DNA of 64,000 nucleotides from Bacteroidota bacterium (GCA_016124735.1 WGMZ01000038.1:1-64000), one strand, 5' to 3'. Positions 17,153-25,537 are shown, numbered from the stretch's first letter. Made by a program: numbers and translations. Notes: generated from the sequence alone by a model not told the origin.

Positions 17153-17795
17153 AGTTTGCAACAGGTATCAGGAGCATTCCCATATTGTAAAAAAAGTCAT
17201 CTACTGGGATATTTAACAGGCGAATGCCCATGTTTTCTGCATCATTGTACTTAACCACAGGAAGATTAGTTAGTGCTCCGTTGAAGATGAAGAAAGGGAT
17301 TATCAGAATCAGGTAACAGAGGAAAAACCTTCCAAGAAACTCACCTCTTCCCGAAAGCAAAACTATCAATAAGGCAAAGGACAGATACAAGCAATTCACG
17401 GCAGTATAGAGTTTTCCGGGATGCGTCAAATAAATGAGCAGGCAAATAAAGATAATCGCCCAGGCAATAGGAGCGCGCCAGCGAAACAGATAATCTTTCG
17501 GAAAATAGACCTCGAGGCATCGATAGATAAAAAGGGCGGCATAAGGAACCACCAAAAAAAAGAAGTATTCCTCCAAGGGAAGATGGATCCAGTGCAAACC
17601 CAACAGATATTTTCCCTCAAAGGACCAAACACCCAGTTTACTGAAAGCAGCATCCCAAGGGATGAAAACCAACATATTCAAAAGTATCCCCTGCCAGATA
17701 TAGCGCCATTGCTGGTAAAAGGCAACCTTCTTATCGAATGACAGTGCCAGCGGAAAGGCGATGATAAGTAAATCGATTAACAGGTAAGTAAACAT
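17133..17795 (-). CDS. Lycopene cyclase, fused CrtYcd type
   Basis: A 220-residue integral membrane protein with about seven helices and two tandem cyclase domains, the bacterial fusion of the heterodimeric CrtYc and CrtYd. Each half carries the family acidic motif: PLEEYFFF near residue 74 and PVDDFFYN near residue 198. The second motif has Asp-Asp in place of the usual Glu-containing pair. It should form beta-ionone rings on lycopene in the inner membrane. It overlaps the desaturase downstream by 20 nt and the unknown gene upstream by one base. Confidence 0.85.
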   Translation of the reverse strand: MFTYLLIDLLIIAFPLALSFDKKVAFYQQWRYIWQGILLNMLVFIPWDAAFSKLGVWSFEGKYLLGLHWIHLPLEEYFFFLVVPYAALFIYRCLEVYFPKDYLFRWRAPIAWAIIFICLLIYLTHPGKLYTAVNCLYLSFALLIVLLSGRGEFLGRFFLCYLILIIPFFIFNGALTNLPVVKYNDAENMGIRLLNIPVDDFFYNMGMLLIPVANYVRIRK

Positions 17796-18301
17796 CAGTT
17801 GAGCAGGTCTTCCAATTGATTCCGAATTTGGGAGTCAATTTGCGCATTTTTCAGCATATATGCCGCAAGTTCTTTTCTCAACCAGGGTTCAATCTCCTTA
17901 GAATGAACAGATAGCTCGTATAAAATTCTTCCCCGGTCCTGTTCGATATGCTTTCGATACGGAAGTATCGCAGGTAAATTAGATTCCACAGAATACCGAA
18001 GGTACCTTATTTCCAAATTGTTTGGCGCTTCTCGAACGGCTTCATCCAGGCATTCGGAACCCTGACGAACCAGTTCCAATTGTGAATACGGATTCAATCT
18101 GAATTTAGCCAGAACACAGTGCACTGCTCCTTTATACGCATAAATTACAGGAACCTCTTTGGTAATTTGTTTGAGTGATGCATCAAGTGCAACAGCCTTA
18201 TCTTCCTTCTCAATGGCTTCACTAAAAGCACTTCTCACATTTCCCAATTCAGGTGTTGTCCAAAACAGACAGGCAGTTAGGAAGATGATGGCTACTCTCA
18301 T
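17795..18301 (-). CDS. Unknown exported helical protein inside the carotenoid operon
   Basis: A 168-residue protein I do not recognise. The N terminus is hydrophobic (MRVAIIFLTACLFW). The LTAC could act as a lipobox, but the segment before it is only ten residues, so an ordinary signal peptide or an anchor is as likely. The rest looks alpha-helical and TPR-like, with repeated charged helices (ECLDEAVREAPNNLEIRYLRYSVES). It overlaps crtB by 4 nt (ATGA) and touches the cyclase ATG, so its translation is locked to the pathway enzymes. A scaffold or accessory role in carotenogenesis is only suggested by position. Confidence 0.75.
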   Translation of the reverse strand: MRVAIIFLTACLFWTTPELGNVRSAFSEAIEKEDKAVALDASLKQITKEVPVIYAYKGAVHCVLAKFRLNPYSQLELVRQGSECLDEAVREAPNNLEIRYLRYSVESNLPAILPYRKHIEQDRGRILYELSVHSKEIEPWLRKELAAYMLKNAQIDSQIRNQLEDLLN

Positions 18302-19164
18302 AAAAGGTTCATTCTAAATTTAAACCAAGAGGAAAAAAACAAGGCGATTTTTTCTGGATTACTCACGCGAATCCGTTCCTGCATTACTTTTTTCGGTTCC
18401 ATTTTGTGAATCTTCTGAAGGAGGCGATAAAAATATATATAGGCTATATAAACCCCGAAACGGCTGTCAGATGGTAATTTTCTGATTCCATTCAAGGCCT
18501 TCTCGAAATCCTTTTCAATATCCATTTCAATCTGTTTCTTAACCTGAAGGTCAAAGTGTTCGAAAAATTTCACCTGAGGGAAATAGAGCCTTCCCCGATC
18601 CTGATAATCGCTTTTCAAGTCACGCAGAAAATTGATTTTTTGAAAAGCTGCACCCAAGGCTCGGGCCGAATCTTTTAGCTCATCATATTTACTTTGATCT
18701 CCTTCACAAAAAACTTTCAGGCACATCAAGCCCACAACTTCAGCCGATCCATATACATACTCCTGAAAGCCTTCGTCCTGGTAATTTTTATAATTCAAAT
18801 CCATCTCCATACTGTGCAGGAACGCATCGATCAATTTGATCTCAATACGATATTGGCGCACCGTCCGTTGAAAAGCATGCATTACCGGATTGAAGCTCAC
18901 CCCTTCTTCAATAGCCCGGTATGTATCTTCTTTGAATCGTTTCAGTAAAGATTTTTTGTCGTACGAATGAAAAGTGTCGACAATTTCATCTGCAAAACGC
19001 ACGAAGCCATAGATGTTTCGAATAGCCACCCTCATTTCCGGGGCCAAAGCAAGGATGCCCAATGAAAATGAAGTGCTGTAAGCGCGCGTAATCATGGCAC
19101 TGCAAGACTCGCAAACATTTTGAAACAGGTGCATGTCTGTTTCATTATTGGTTCTTCTATTCAT
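18298..19164 (-). CDS. crtB: Phytoene synthase
   Basis: CrtB condenses two geranylgeranyl diphosphates to phytoene, the first committed step of carotenoid synthesis. The 288-residue squalene/phytoene synthase fold shows both Mg-diphosphate motifs: FADEIVDTF near residue 57 and FLRDLKSDYQDRGRLYFP near residue 182. The N-terminal YSTSFSLG is also typical. The ATG overlaps the crtI stop by 8 nt; a later ATG at 19134 is possible. The stop overlaps the unknown gene downstream by 4 nt. Confidence 0.94.
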   Translation of the reverse strand: MNRRTNNETDMHLFQNVCESCSAMITRAYSTSFSLGILALAPEMRVAIRNIYGFVRFADEIVDTFHSYDKKSLLKRFKEDTYRAIEEGVSFNPVMHAFQRTVRQYRIEIKLIDAFLHSMEMDLNYKNYQDEGFQEYVYGSAEVVGLMCLKVFCEGDQSKYDELKDSARALGAAFQKINFLRDLKSDYQDRGRLYFPQVKFFEHFDLQVKKQIEMDIEKDFEKALNGIRKLPSDSRFGVYIAYIYFYRLLQKIHKMEPKKVMQERIRVSNPEKIALFFSSWFKFRMNLL

Positions 19165-20638
19165 AACTATAGATTGGATGATGATGGATTATTTCTTTAC
19201 TAACCACTTCCCCGGATATCAGGGAAGGTGGAACCCCTGGCCCCGGCACAGTCAGTTGACCGGTATAGTACAGGTTGTCTAATTTTTTATTTTTTAGAGA
19301 GGGTTTGAGGATGGCCGTTTGACGCAGGGTGTTTGCCAGTCCGTAAGCATTTCCTTTAAACGAATGGTAATCGTTCACAAAATCCTTCATGGCATAACTT
19401 CTTTTCAGAATGACATGATCTCGAAGCGACTGTTTCAATTGACTTTCCAGCCTTTTCATCACCACCCGATAGAACTTCTCTCTCATTTCCTCACTGTCTT
19501 CGAGACCCGGCGCCAAAGGAATAAGTACAAAGAGATTTTCCATGCCTTCAGGAGCCACCGTTGAATCCGATTTGGAAGTACAAGACACATAGAATAATGG
19601 GTCTTCTGGCCATTTCGCCGTATCGTATATATCAGAGGCGTGCTGGTCGAAATCGGCATCGAAAAAGAGGTTGTGATGAAGCAAGCCGTCTACCTTTTTA
19701 TTCAATCCCAGATAGAAAAGCAGGGAAGAAGGAGCCATCGTTCGGCTCTCCCAATACTTTTCGGAATAATTTCTTTTAGAAGGCTCCAGAATTTTTGATT
19801 CCATATGATGGTAGTCCGCCCCACTTATAACAATATCTGCATCCATCATCCCCTGATTGGTTTGTACTTTTTTAATCTGTTTACCTTCTGAATGAACTTT
19901 CTGTACCTCTGTACCGAATCGAAAAGCAACCCCAAGATCCTGAGCAAGTGCATACATCCCTTCAACTATTCGGAACATGCCTCCTTCAGGATACCAGGTG
20001 CCCAATTCGATGTCAGCATAATTCATCAAACTGTACAGTGCCGGCGTTTCGCTTGGCTTGGCCCCTAGAAATAAAACGGGAAATTCAAGCAATTGAATAA
20101 TCTTGGGATGATGAAAATATTTCCGGATATGTTGAGACATGGATTTGAGTAAATCGAGCCGGAATAGCCCTTTTACTACATCAAGGTCTATGAATTCTGA
20201 GAGATGAAGACCAGGCTTGTATACCAGATTCTTCATTCCAGTTTCGTATTTATACTTTGCTTCCTTCAGGAATAGATTGAGTTTCTCTGCAGCCCCTCTT
20301 TCATACTTTTCAAGCAATTGTCCCAGTGCTTCAGTTCCTGCCGGAATGTCCCAGGTTTCCTGATCGAAAAAAACGCGGTAAGATGGATCCAGGCGTTTAA
20401 GCGTAAAATAATCGCCGGGCTTTTTTCCAAACTGCTGAAAAAAGCGCTCAAATACATCCGGCATCCAATACCAACTTGGACCCATGTCGAAACGAAAGCC
20501 TTCCGACTCCCAAACTCTGCAGCGACCTCCGGGCCCTTCGTTTTTCTCGAGCACCTCAACCTTATACCCCGCCTTGGCTAGAAAACAGGCTGTACTCAAT
20601 CCCGAGAATCCAGATCCGATAATTAAGGCTTTTCTCAT
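19157..20638 (-). CDS. crtI: Phytoene desaturase
   Basis: CrtI converts phytoene to lycopene by successive desaturations at the membrane, using FAD. The 493-residue protein begins MRKALIIGSGFSGLSTACFLAKAG, followed by GGRCRVWESEGFRFDMGPSWYWMPDVFE, the characteristic CrtI start. The C-terminal motif is YYTGQLTVPGPGVPPSLISGEVV. It is the first enzyme gene of the operon, 6 bp after the ECF sigma gene and overlapping crtB by 8 nt. Confidence 0.93.
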   Translation of the reverse strand: MRKALIIGSGFSGLSTACFLAKAGYKVEVLEKNEGPGGRCRVWESEGFRFDMGPSWYWMPDVFERFFQQFGKKPGDYFTLKRLDPSYRVFFDQETWDIPAGTEALGQLLEKYERGAAEKLNLFLKEAKYKYETGMKNLVYKPGLHLSEFIDLDVVKGLFRLDLLKSMSQHIRKYFHHPKIIQLLEFPVLFLGAKPSETPALYSLMNYADIELGTWYPEGGMFRIVEGMYALAQDLGVAFRFGTEVQKVHSEGKQIKKVQTNQGMMDADIVISGADYHHMESKILEPSKRNYSEKYWESRTMAPSSLLFYLGLNKKVDGLLHHNLFFDADFDQHASDIYDTAKWPEDPLFYVSCTSKSDSTVAPEGMENLFVLIPLAPGLEDSEEMREKFYRVVMKRLESQLKQSLRDHVILKRSYAMKDFVNDYHSFKGNAYGLANTLRQTAILKPSLKNKKLDNLYYTGQLTVPGPGVPPSLISGEVVSKEIIHHHPIYSYE

Positions 20639-20644
20639 TTCTGT

Positions 20645-21166
20645 TTATTGATTTTCAAATTCGGCACTGTACGCATGGAGGTATTTGCGCAATTGTCTTC
20701 TGGCGACAAAAATTCTCGTTTTCACAGTGCCAATTGGAATACCGAGATCCTCTGCAATTTCATGGTATTTGAAACCCATCAGGTTCAATTTGAAGGTTCT
20801 TTTTAAGTCCTCCGGTAATTTGTCTATGGCCCGGTGAATATCCCGATTAATAAAGTAGCGTTCTCCTGCATTTTCTTCTTTACCGGGAGATTGATCCAGG
20901 TAAAACGAATTGTCGCTGGTATCGATGAATGTGTTTCGTTTCACCATGCGTCGGTAGTTATTGATAAAACTATTCTTCATGATGGTATAGAGCCAACCTT
21001 TCAGGTTTGTTCCATCTTCAAATCGATTCCTGTATGTCAGCGCTTTCAGCATGGTTTCCTGCACCAAATCATTCGCGTCTTCAGGATTTCTGGTAAGCTG
21101 CAAGGCAAAATGGCGAAGGGGATATGATTCACTTTCTACCACTTTACTAAATTCCATCTGCGTCAT
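20645..21166 (-). CDS. ECF-type RNA polymerase sigma factor heading the carotenoid operon
   Basis: A 173-residue sigma-70 ECF factor. Region 2 is [32 protein letters not shown] with the [11 protein letters not shown] block; region 4 is [27 protein letters not shown]. It is followed after 6 bp by crtI and is very likely cotranscribed with the whole crt operon. No anti-sigma gene lies beside it. Upstream are several TTTGTTWAAC sites, one overlapping the putative promoter. Light or redox control, known for sigma-linked carotenoid operons in other bacteria, is a reasonable but untested guess. ATG 21157 is an alternative start. Confidence 0.9.
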   Translation of the reverse strand: MTQMEFSKVVESESYPLRHFALQLTRNPEDANDLVQETMLKALTYRNRFEDGTNLKGWLYTIMKNSFINNYRRMVKRNTFIDTSDNSFYLDQSPGKEENAGERYFINRDIHRAIDKLPEDLKRTFKLNLMGFKYHEIAEDLGIPIGTVKTRIFVARRQLRKYLHAYSAEFENQ

Positions 21167-21185
21167 TGTTTTACTTTTTAAATAA

Positions 21186-21202
21186 TTTGTTAAACAAAGT
21201 AA
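21186..21202 (-). promoter_or_regulatory. Putative crt operon promoter with overlapping operator
   Basis: The minus strand reads TTACTTTG (21202-21195), one mismatch from TAnnTTTG, immediately continued by the near-palindrome TTTGTTTAACAAA (21198-21186). A regulator bound there would cover the transcription start about 20 nt before the sigma gene ATG, favouring repression. Confidence 0.45.
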
Positions 21203-21372
21203 AGGATAAATTGGGAATCTACCGTCTGTTTTGTTTAATTATTTTTTGTTTTTGTTAAACATTATTGAAAAAACTTGATTATCATGCTGATTTTCAGATG
21301 TCTAATCAAACTACTGCTGGATATGGCTTTTATCCATAGGCATATACGAGATAAAGATTGCTGCGGTTTTAA

Positions 21373-21424
21373 TACCTTTGCAGTCAGTAAATTCGTCGAG
21401 CAAATCCAACAGCGATTAAATTTG
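21373..21424 (+). promoter_or_regulatory. Two -7 boxes before queD
   Basis: TACCTTTG at 21373-21380 and TAAATTTG at 21417-21424 both match TAnnTTTG on the plus strand. The second lies 4 nt before the ATG of a 19-codon frame (21429) that ends next to queD. Confidence 0.45.
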
Positions 21425-21428
21425 AAGG

Positions 21429-21488
21429 ATGAACAGCATGTTTAACAAAATGATAAAAACCTTAAGCAAGGATTCGCTGTTAAGTTGA
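21429..21488 (+). CDS. Possible leader peptide upstream of queD
   Basis: A 19-codon frame (MNSMFNKMIKTLSKDSLLS) starts 4 nt after a TAAATTTG box, the same spacing used by tyrS and the DUF2480 gene. Its TGA is 2 nt from the queD ATG, so ribosomes could re-initiate there. The GTTTAACAAA motif lies inside it. Conservation has not been tested, and a chance frame of this length is quite possible. Confidence 0.25.
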   Translation: MNSMFNKMIKTLSKDSLLS

Positions 21489-21490
21489 TA

Positions 21491-21907
21491 ATGAGAACAC
21501 GTATTGGAAGGAAGTCGCACTTTAATGCGGCACATCGCTTGCACAATCCAAATTGGTCTGATGAACAAAATCACTCCTTTTACGGTTTATGTAACTCACC
21601 GAACTATCATGGACATAATTATGAGCTTCATGTAAAGGTGAAAGGAGAAGTAGACGAAGAGTCTGGCTATCTGATGGATTTAAAGGACCTGAAAAAAATT
21701 ATCAGGGAGGAAGTGGAAGAACCTTTCGACCATAAAAATTTAAATCTGGATGTTCCGGATTTTCAGACGCTGATACCGACAGCAGAGAATATTGCGGCAG
21801 TTATTTGGAGAAGAATAAAAAAGAAACTGCCGACAGAAAAAAATTTAGAACTGACAGTATTACTTTATGAAACTGAACGAAACTACGTTGAATATACCGG
21901 TGAATAA
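21491..21907 (+). CDS. queD: 6-carboxytetrahydropterin synthase family (6-pyruvoyl-tetrahydropterin synthase-like)
   Basis: A 138-residue T-fold enzyme. Zinc ligands are the His of HFNAAHRL near residue 12 and the two His of NYHGHNYELHV near residue 38. The catalytic Cys is in YGLCNSPNYHGH. With FolE supplying dihydroneopterin triphosphate, it should make 6-carboxytetrahydropterin for queuosine or another deazapurine. An eventual pterin-cofactor role cannot be excluded from sequence alone. ATG 21491 is chosen over a TTG two codons earlier. The 3' end overlaps folE by 41 nt. Confidence 0.9.
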   Translation: MRTRIGRKSHFNAAHRLHNPNWSDEQNHSFYGLCNSPNYHGHNYELHVKVKGEVDEESGYLMDLKDLKKIIREEVEEPFDHKNLNLDVPDFQTLIPTAENIAAVIWRRIKKKLPTEKNLELTVLLYETERNYVEYTGE

Positions 21908-22550
21908 CGATGACGCCGTTGGAGATGATCATGTTAGCTTCTCGAGTGAAACACCACTGCGCGAGGATGCCTTCGAGATGGATAATCAATTGAAAATCGA
22001 ACTGATTGCCAAGCATTTCCGCGAAATCATGCACGTGCTTGGCTTGGATCTTACCGACGACAGCCTGAAAGGTACCCCTCAAAGAGTTGCAAAAATGTAT
22101 GTGGAGGAAGTCTTCGCAGGTCTGAATCCCTCAAATAAACCCGAGGTGACCCTGTTCGAGAATAAATTCAACTACAAGCAAATGCTGGTAGAAAAGGATA
22201 TTCAGTTCTACAGCAATTGCGAACACCATTTTGTACCCATTATTGGCAAAGTTCATGTGGCCTATATCAGCAGTGGCAAGGTGGTAGGGCTGTCAAAAAT
22301 TAATCGGGTGGTGCAGTACTTTGCTAAGAGACCCCAGGTACAGGAAAGAATGACAATGCAAATTGCCAGTGAATTAAAAGAAGTGTTGCAAACAGAAGAT
22401 GTAGCTGTGGTAATTGACGCCGTGCACATGTGCGTCGCTTCCAGAGGAGTGAAAGATACCAGCTCGTCTACCCTCACCGCCGAATATTCAGGAGCTTTTT
22501 TAAATGCCACCACCAGAGAAGAATTTCTGAAGTATTTGAAAATGAAGTAA
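21867..22550 (+). CDS. folE: GTP cyclohydrolase I
   Basis: FolE converts GTP to 7,8-dihydroneopterin triphosphate, which feeds folate and, through QueD, queuosine. The 227-residue protein has the expected zinc and active-site residues: FYSNCEHHFVPIIGKVHVAYI near residue 115 and VIDAVHMCVASRGVKD near residue 185. The first 40 residues are poorly conserved in the family. Its ATG lies 41 nt inside queD, so the two are one operon; either this long overlap is real or translation starts at a later Met. Confidence 0.95.
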   Translation: MKLNETTLNIPVNNDDAVGDDHVSFSSETPLREDAFEMDNQLKIELIAKHFREIMHVLGLDLTDDSLKGTPQRVAKMYVEEVFAGLNPSNKPEVTLFENKFNYKQMLVEKDIQFYSNCEHHFVPIIGKVHVAYISSGKVVGLSKINRVVQYFAKRPQVQERMTMQIASELKEVLQTEDVAVVIDAVHMCVASRGVKDTSSSTLTAEYSGAFLNATTREEFLKYLKMK

Positions 22551-22577
22551 CTGATTTTTAGTTCTCTCCCCATTCGG

Positions 22578-22585
22578 TATATTTG
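22578..22585 (+). promoter_or_regulatory. -7 box before the histidine kinase gene
   Basis: TATATTTG ends 6 nt before the ATG at 22592, which implies a very short or absent leader. It lies 28 bp after the folE stop. Confidence 0.4.
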
Positions 22586-22591
22586 TTTTTT

Positions 22592-24778
22592 ATGCTTAGG
22601 GGTGATTATGAAACAAATGCCGGTCTTGGTAGTGAGTTAGATGCGCTTCCGATACCAGGTTTTATCGTTGATTCAGGCGGTGAATTACTGTCGTATAACC
22701 ACTATTTCCAAGAGATTTGTAACGAGAAAAAACAAGAACCAAAATCTCTGGTAAATATTCTCACCCTTGCTACTGTTCAATTTCTGGACCTTGGCAAAAA
22801 AGTTTTTCGGTTTCAATTTCATGATTTCGAATCGGAAGGAGAAACCAGACGCAGTTATGTGTTATGGCCAATTCATGACGACCCCAAAATAGCCCGGGAA
22901 ATCCGCACAGGCTCCAGGCAGAGAATGCAGCAAATGGAAGACATTCTTGCAGCTGTCCCGGATTTGATTTATGTAGTCAATGAGGAAGGAATTTACCTCG
23001 ATTGCCGTGCCTTTGATGAAAAAGATTTACCCCGCCCCCTGGATCAAATCGTTGGCTCTTCCTTCTGGGACATGCCGGAATCGGATGAGTTGAAGAAAAA
23101 AATCTGGCAATTGATTCTTGTGGCATTGCGCACCGGTCGAACTCAAACCATCGAGTACGAAAGGAAAAACCGATTTGGACATCTGCATTTTTATGAAGCA
23201 CGTATCAGTAAATCCAGCCAGGATACAGCAGTCTATATTGTTCGAAATATCACGGAGCGAATCGTTGCTCAAAAAGAACTCGCTTCAAGTGAGTTAAAGT
23301 GGAAAAGTATCGTAGAAAACGGATACGATAGCATTATCCTGTTGAATCGCGACGGCCGAATTCGTTACGCTTCCTCTCATTCTGCCTCATTCTTTGGAAA
23401 AACCCCAGGTGAGTTGATGGAAATGCAAGCCATCCGTTTATTGCCTCAATACAGCACCCGCCTAATTCGCTTGTACTACAAATTACTGGAAGGCAAGGAA
23501 AAAAGAGCCACCCTTCATGTAAGTATTCCCGACCCAAATGGCCATTTAATTCATCTGGAATCGGCCTGGATCTCAAGATTGGATGATTCAGAAATAAATG
23601 CCATCATCATCAACTTCAGAGATATCACCAAACAGGTAGAATTCGAGAAAAACCTGAAAAGCAATCAGGAAACCATCCAGACCATACTGCGCACGACATC
23701 GGCAGGAATTGTTATCCTTGAAGGGACAAAAATCATCTTTACGAATAACCAATTTGCTCAACTGCTTGAATATAAATCTCATCAGTTGTTAGGGAAAGAT
23801 ATCAGTACTCTTGCCCACTCCAACGACCGACTGGATGTAGTGCAGCGTGCGGCCAGAAGAAAACAGGGAGACACTTCTCAACTTCACTATAAAATCAGGG
23901 CATTGACTCAAAATGGCGAAACCAAATGGCTGGATTGTCATTCCGGAAGTATCCAGTACAAGGGGAAAAATGCAGTAATCGTAACAGTGAATGATATCAC
24001 TGAACAACAAAATTTCGAACAAAAGTTAATAGAAGCAAAAGAGGGTGCCGAAGAATTGGCGAAACTCAAATCATCTTTCCTTGCCAACATGAGTCACGAA
24101 ATCCGAACCCCCCTGAACGGTGTATTGGGCCTGGCTGAATTAATCTCCATGAGCGAAGATTTGGATGAAATCAAAGAATATGTCGATCTGCAGAAAGATT
24201 CAGGAATGCGCCTTCTGAACACCCTGACCTCTATTTTAGATTTGTCGCGACTGGAAGCAGAAAACGCCACTCTTGAACTGATTCCCGTCGACATGAATAA
24301 GCTCGTCAGCGACACTTACAAAATTTTTAAGCTCCCCTTTGCCAAAAAAGAATTGGAACTCATTTGCGAATTACCTATCAACCAACTTGTTTGCATGGGA
24401 GATGAAACTATGCTGCAGCAGGTGATGACTAATTTGGTTGGAAACGCATTAAAATTCACAGAAGAAGGTTCTTGCACGCTACGTCTGTTCGAAGAGCACT
24501 CAAAAAAAGGACAAGATTGTATAATTGAAATTGAAGATTCCGGGGTTGGCATTTCTGAAGAGTTTCTCCCCTATGTTTTTGATACCTTCCGCCAGGAATT
24601 AAATGGAAGCAGCAGAAAATATGAGGGAAGCGGTTTGGGATTAGCTATTACACAAAAATATTTAACCTTACTAAAAGGAAGCATTTCAGTAAAAAGTGCT
24701 AAAAATACCGGAAGCTGTTTTACTTTGCGGATTCCTTTGAAGGAAAATAGCCAGCCAAAAAAGAAAAAATCTGCATGA
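22592..24778 (+). CDS. Multi-PAS sensor histidine kinase
   Basis: A 728-residue kinase without transmembrane segments, so it is probably cytoplasmic. Four PAS-like domains occupy about 15-85 (degenerate), 110-230, 235-350 and 360-480, each later one ending in an ITE/ITK-type linker. Next comes a HisKA domain with the phospho-acceptor His502 in FLANMSHEIRTPLNG. The HATPase domain carries the N box (MTNLVGNALKF), G1 (EDSGVGI) and G2 (GSGLGLAI). The C terminus is lysine-rich. It has no receiver; a stand-alone receiver gene overlaps its stop by 4 nt. The ligand or signal is unknown. Confidence 0.93.
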   Translation: MLRGDYETNAGLGSELDALPIPGFIVDSGGELLSYNHYFQEICNEKKQEPKSLVNILTLATVQFLDLGKKVFRFQFHDFESEGETRRSYVLWPIHDDPKIAREIRTGSRQRMQQMEDILAAVPDLIYVVNEEGIYLDCRAFDEKDLPRPLDQIVGSSFWDMPESDELKKKIWQLILVALRTGRTQTIEYERKNRFGHLHFYEARISKSSQDTAVYIVRNITERIVAQKELASSELKWKSIVENGYDSIILLNRDGRIRYASSHSASFFGKTPGELMEMQAIRLLPQYSTRLIRLYYKLLEGKEKRATLHVSIPDPNGHLIHLESAWISRLDDSEINAIIINFRDITKQVEFEKNLKSNQETIQTILRTTSAGIVILEGTKIIFTNNQFAQLLEYKSHQLLGKDISTLAHSNDRLDVVQRAARRKQGDTSQLHYKIRALTQNGETKWLDCHSGSIQYKGKNAVIVTVNDITEQQNFEQKLIEAKEGAEELAKLKSSFLANMSHEIRTPLNGVLGLAELISMSEDLDEIKEYVDLQKDSGMRLLNTLTSILDLSRLEAENATLELIPVDMNKLVSDTYKIFKLPFAKKELELICELPINQLVCMGDETMLQQVMTNLVGNALKFTEEGSCTLRLFEEHSKKGQDCIIEIEDSGVGISEEFLPYVFDTFRQELNGSSRKYEGSGLGLAITQKYLTLLKGSISVKSAKNTGSCFTLRIPLKENSQPKKKKSA

Positions 24779-25137
24779 AAACAATACTCTATGTAGAGGA
24801 TGACAAGATCAATGCATTGGTCATCTCCAAATTTCTGGAGAACGAATACCATGTACTTTTGGCTCGCAACCAGGAAGAAGCTTTGCAGACCATTCATTCC
24901 AATACAATCGATTTGTATATTCTCGATATTTCCTTGGGAAATGAAGACGAAGACGGTGTGGATTTAATGAACAAAATCAAGGTTTTGCCACAGGAAAAGG
25001 GAAAAAACTTCATCGCCTTAACGGCGCATGCTCTGAAAGAAGATCAGGAAAAATACCTTCAGTCGGGTTTTGACGCTTATCTGTCCAAACCCATTAACCG
25101 CAACCTGCTGCTCGATACGGTGGCGCGGTTTTTATAA
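24775..25137 (+). CDS. Single-domain response regulator (CheY-like receiver)
   Basis: A 120-residue receiver with nothing attached. Acidic pocket D9/D10, phospho-acceptor D51 (YILDISLG), T83 and K105 (LSKPI) are all in place. Translation is coupled to the kinase by an ATGA overlap, so it is the kinase's partner. With no output domain, it must act by protein contact or pass phosphate on to a histidine phosphotransferase encoded elsewhere. Its 3' end overlaps that of the MmcQ/YjbR gene by 6 bp. Confidence 0.93.
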   Translation: MKTILYVEDDKINALVISKFLENEYHVLLARNQEEALQTIHSNTIDLYILDISLGNEDEDGVDLMNKIKVLPQEKGKNFIALTAHALKEDQEKYLQSGFDAYLSKPINRNLLLDTVARFL

Positions 25138-25482
25138 TCCGGCCTCTTTCCGGGTTTTCTTTGGCACTGAACCCAATACCAAATCATAGGAATCGTCCAA
25201 CCATTCTTTTAATTGATCCAGGGAAATACTCCCATCCAAATGCACTGTATTCCAATGGGTCTTATTCATGTGAAAACCCGGTTGAACTGCAGGAAACTCT
25301 TCCCTTAACTGAATAGCTTTTTCGGGATGGCATTTCAAATTGATGCTGGAGAAATCCCGCACGTCAGTTAGGGCAAATATTTTTCCCAAAACCTTAAATA
25401 CCAAGATATGCTGATCGAACGGGAAGGTCTCCTCTACCCCTTCTTTGCTCAAGCAGTAAGATAGTAACCATTCGGGGTCCAT
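25132..25482 (-). CDS. MmcQ/YjbR family protein
   Basis: A 116-residue member of the MmcQ/YjbR (CyaY-like fold) family. Visible family traits are the N-terminal CLSKEGVEETFPFDQ, VFKVLGKIFALTD, INLKCHPEKAIQLRE and the TH-WNTV-LDGSI block. These proteins have been described as possible double-wing DNA binders, but their role is not settled. ATG 25482 is used; the codon before is TTG. It is transcribed against the response regulator gene. Confidence 0.88.
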   Translation of the reverse strand: MDPEWLLSYCLSKEGVEETFPFDQHILVFKVLGKIFALTDVRDFSSINLKCHPEKAIQLREEFPAVQPGFHMNKTHWNTVHLDGSISLDQLKEWLDDSYDLVLGSVPKKTRKEAGL

Positions 25483-25537
25483 CAAACAAAGCTAATTGAT
25501 TTTTATCAGAGGGATTTTAAGCAAGACCATAATTATT

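Larger units (their letters stand above)
21167..21428. promoter_or_regulatory. Divergent regulatory region between the crt operon and queD
   Basis: This AT-rich gap of over 300 bp to queD holds three or four TTTGTTWAAC-type motifs: 21186-21198 (TTTGTTAAACAAA, nearly palindromic), 21229-21239, 21249-21260, and GTTTAACAAA just beyond it at 21440-21449. Two of them are 20 bp apart. No protein-coding frame or RNA gene is evident in 21261-21372. The repeats look like binding sites of one regulator not encoded in the window. Confidence 0.5.
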
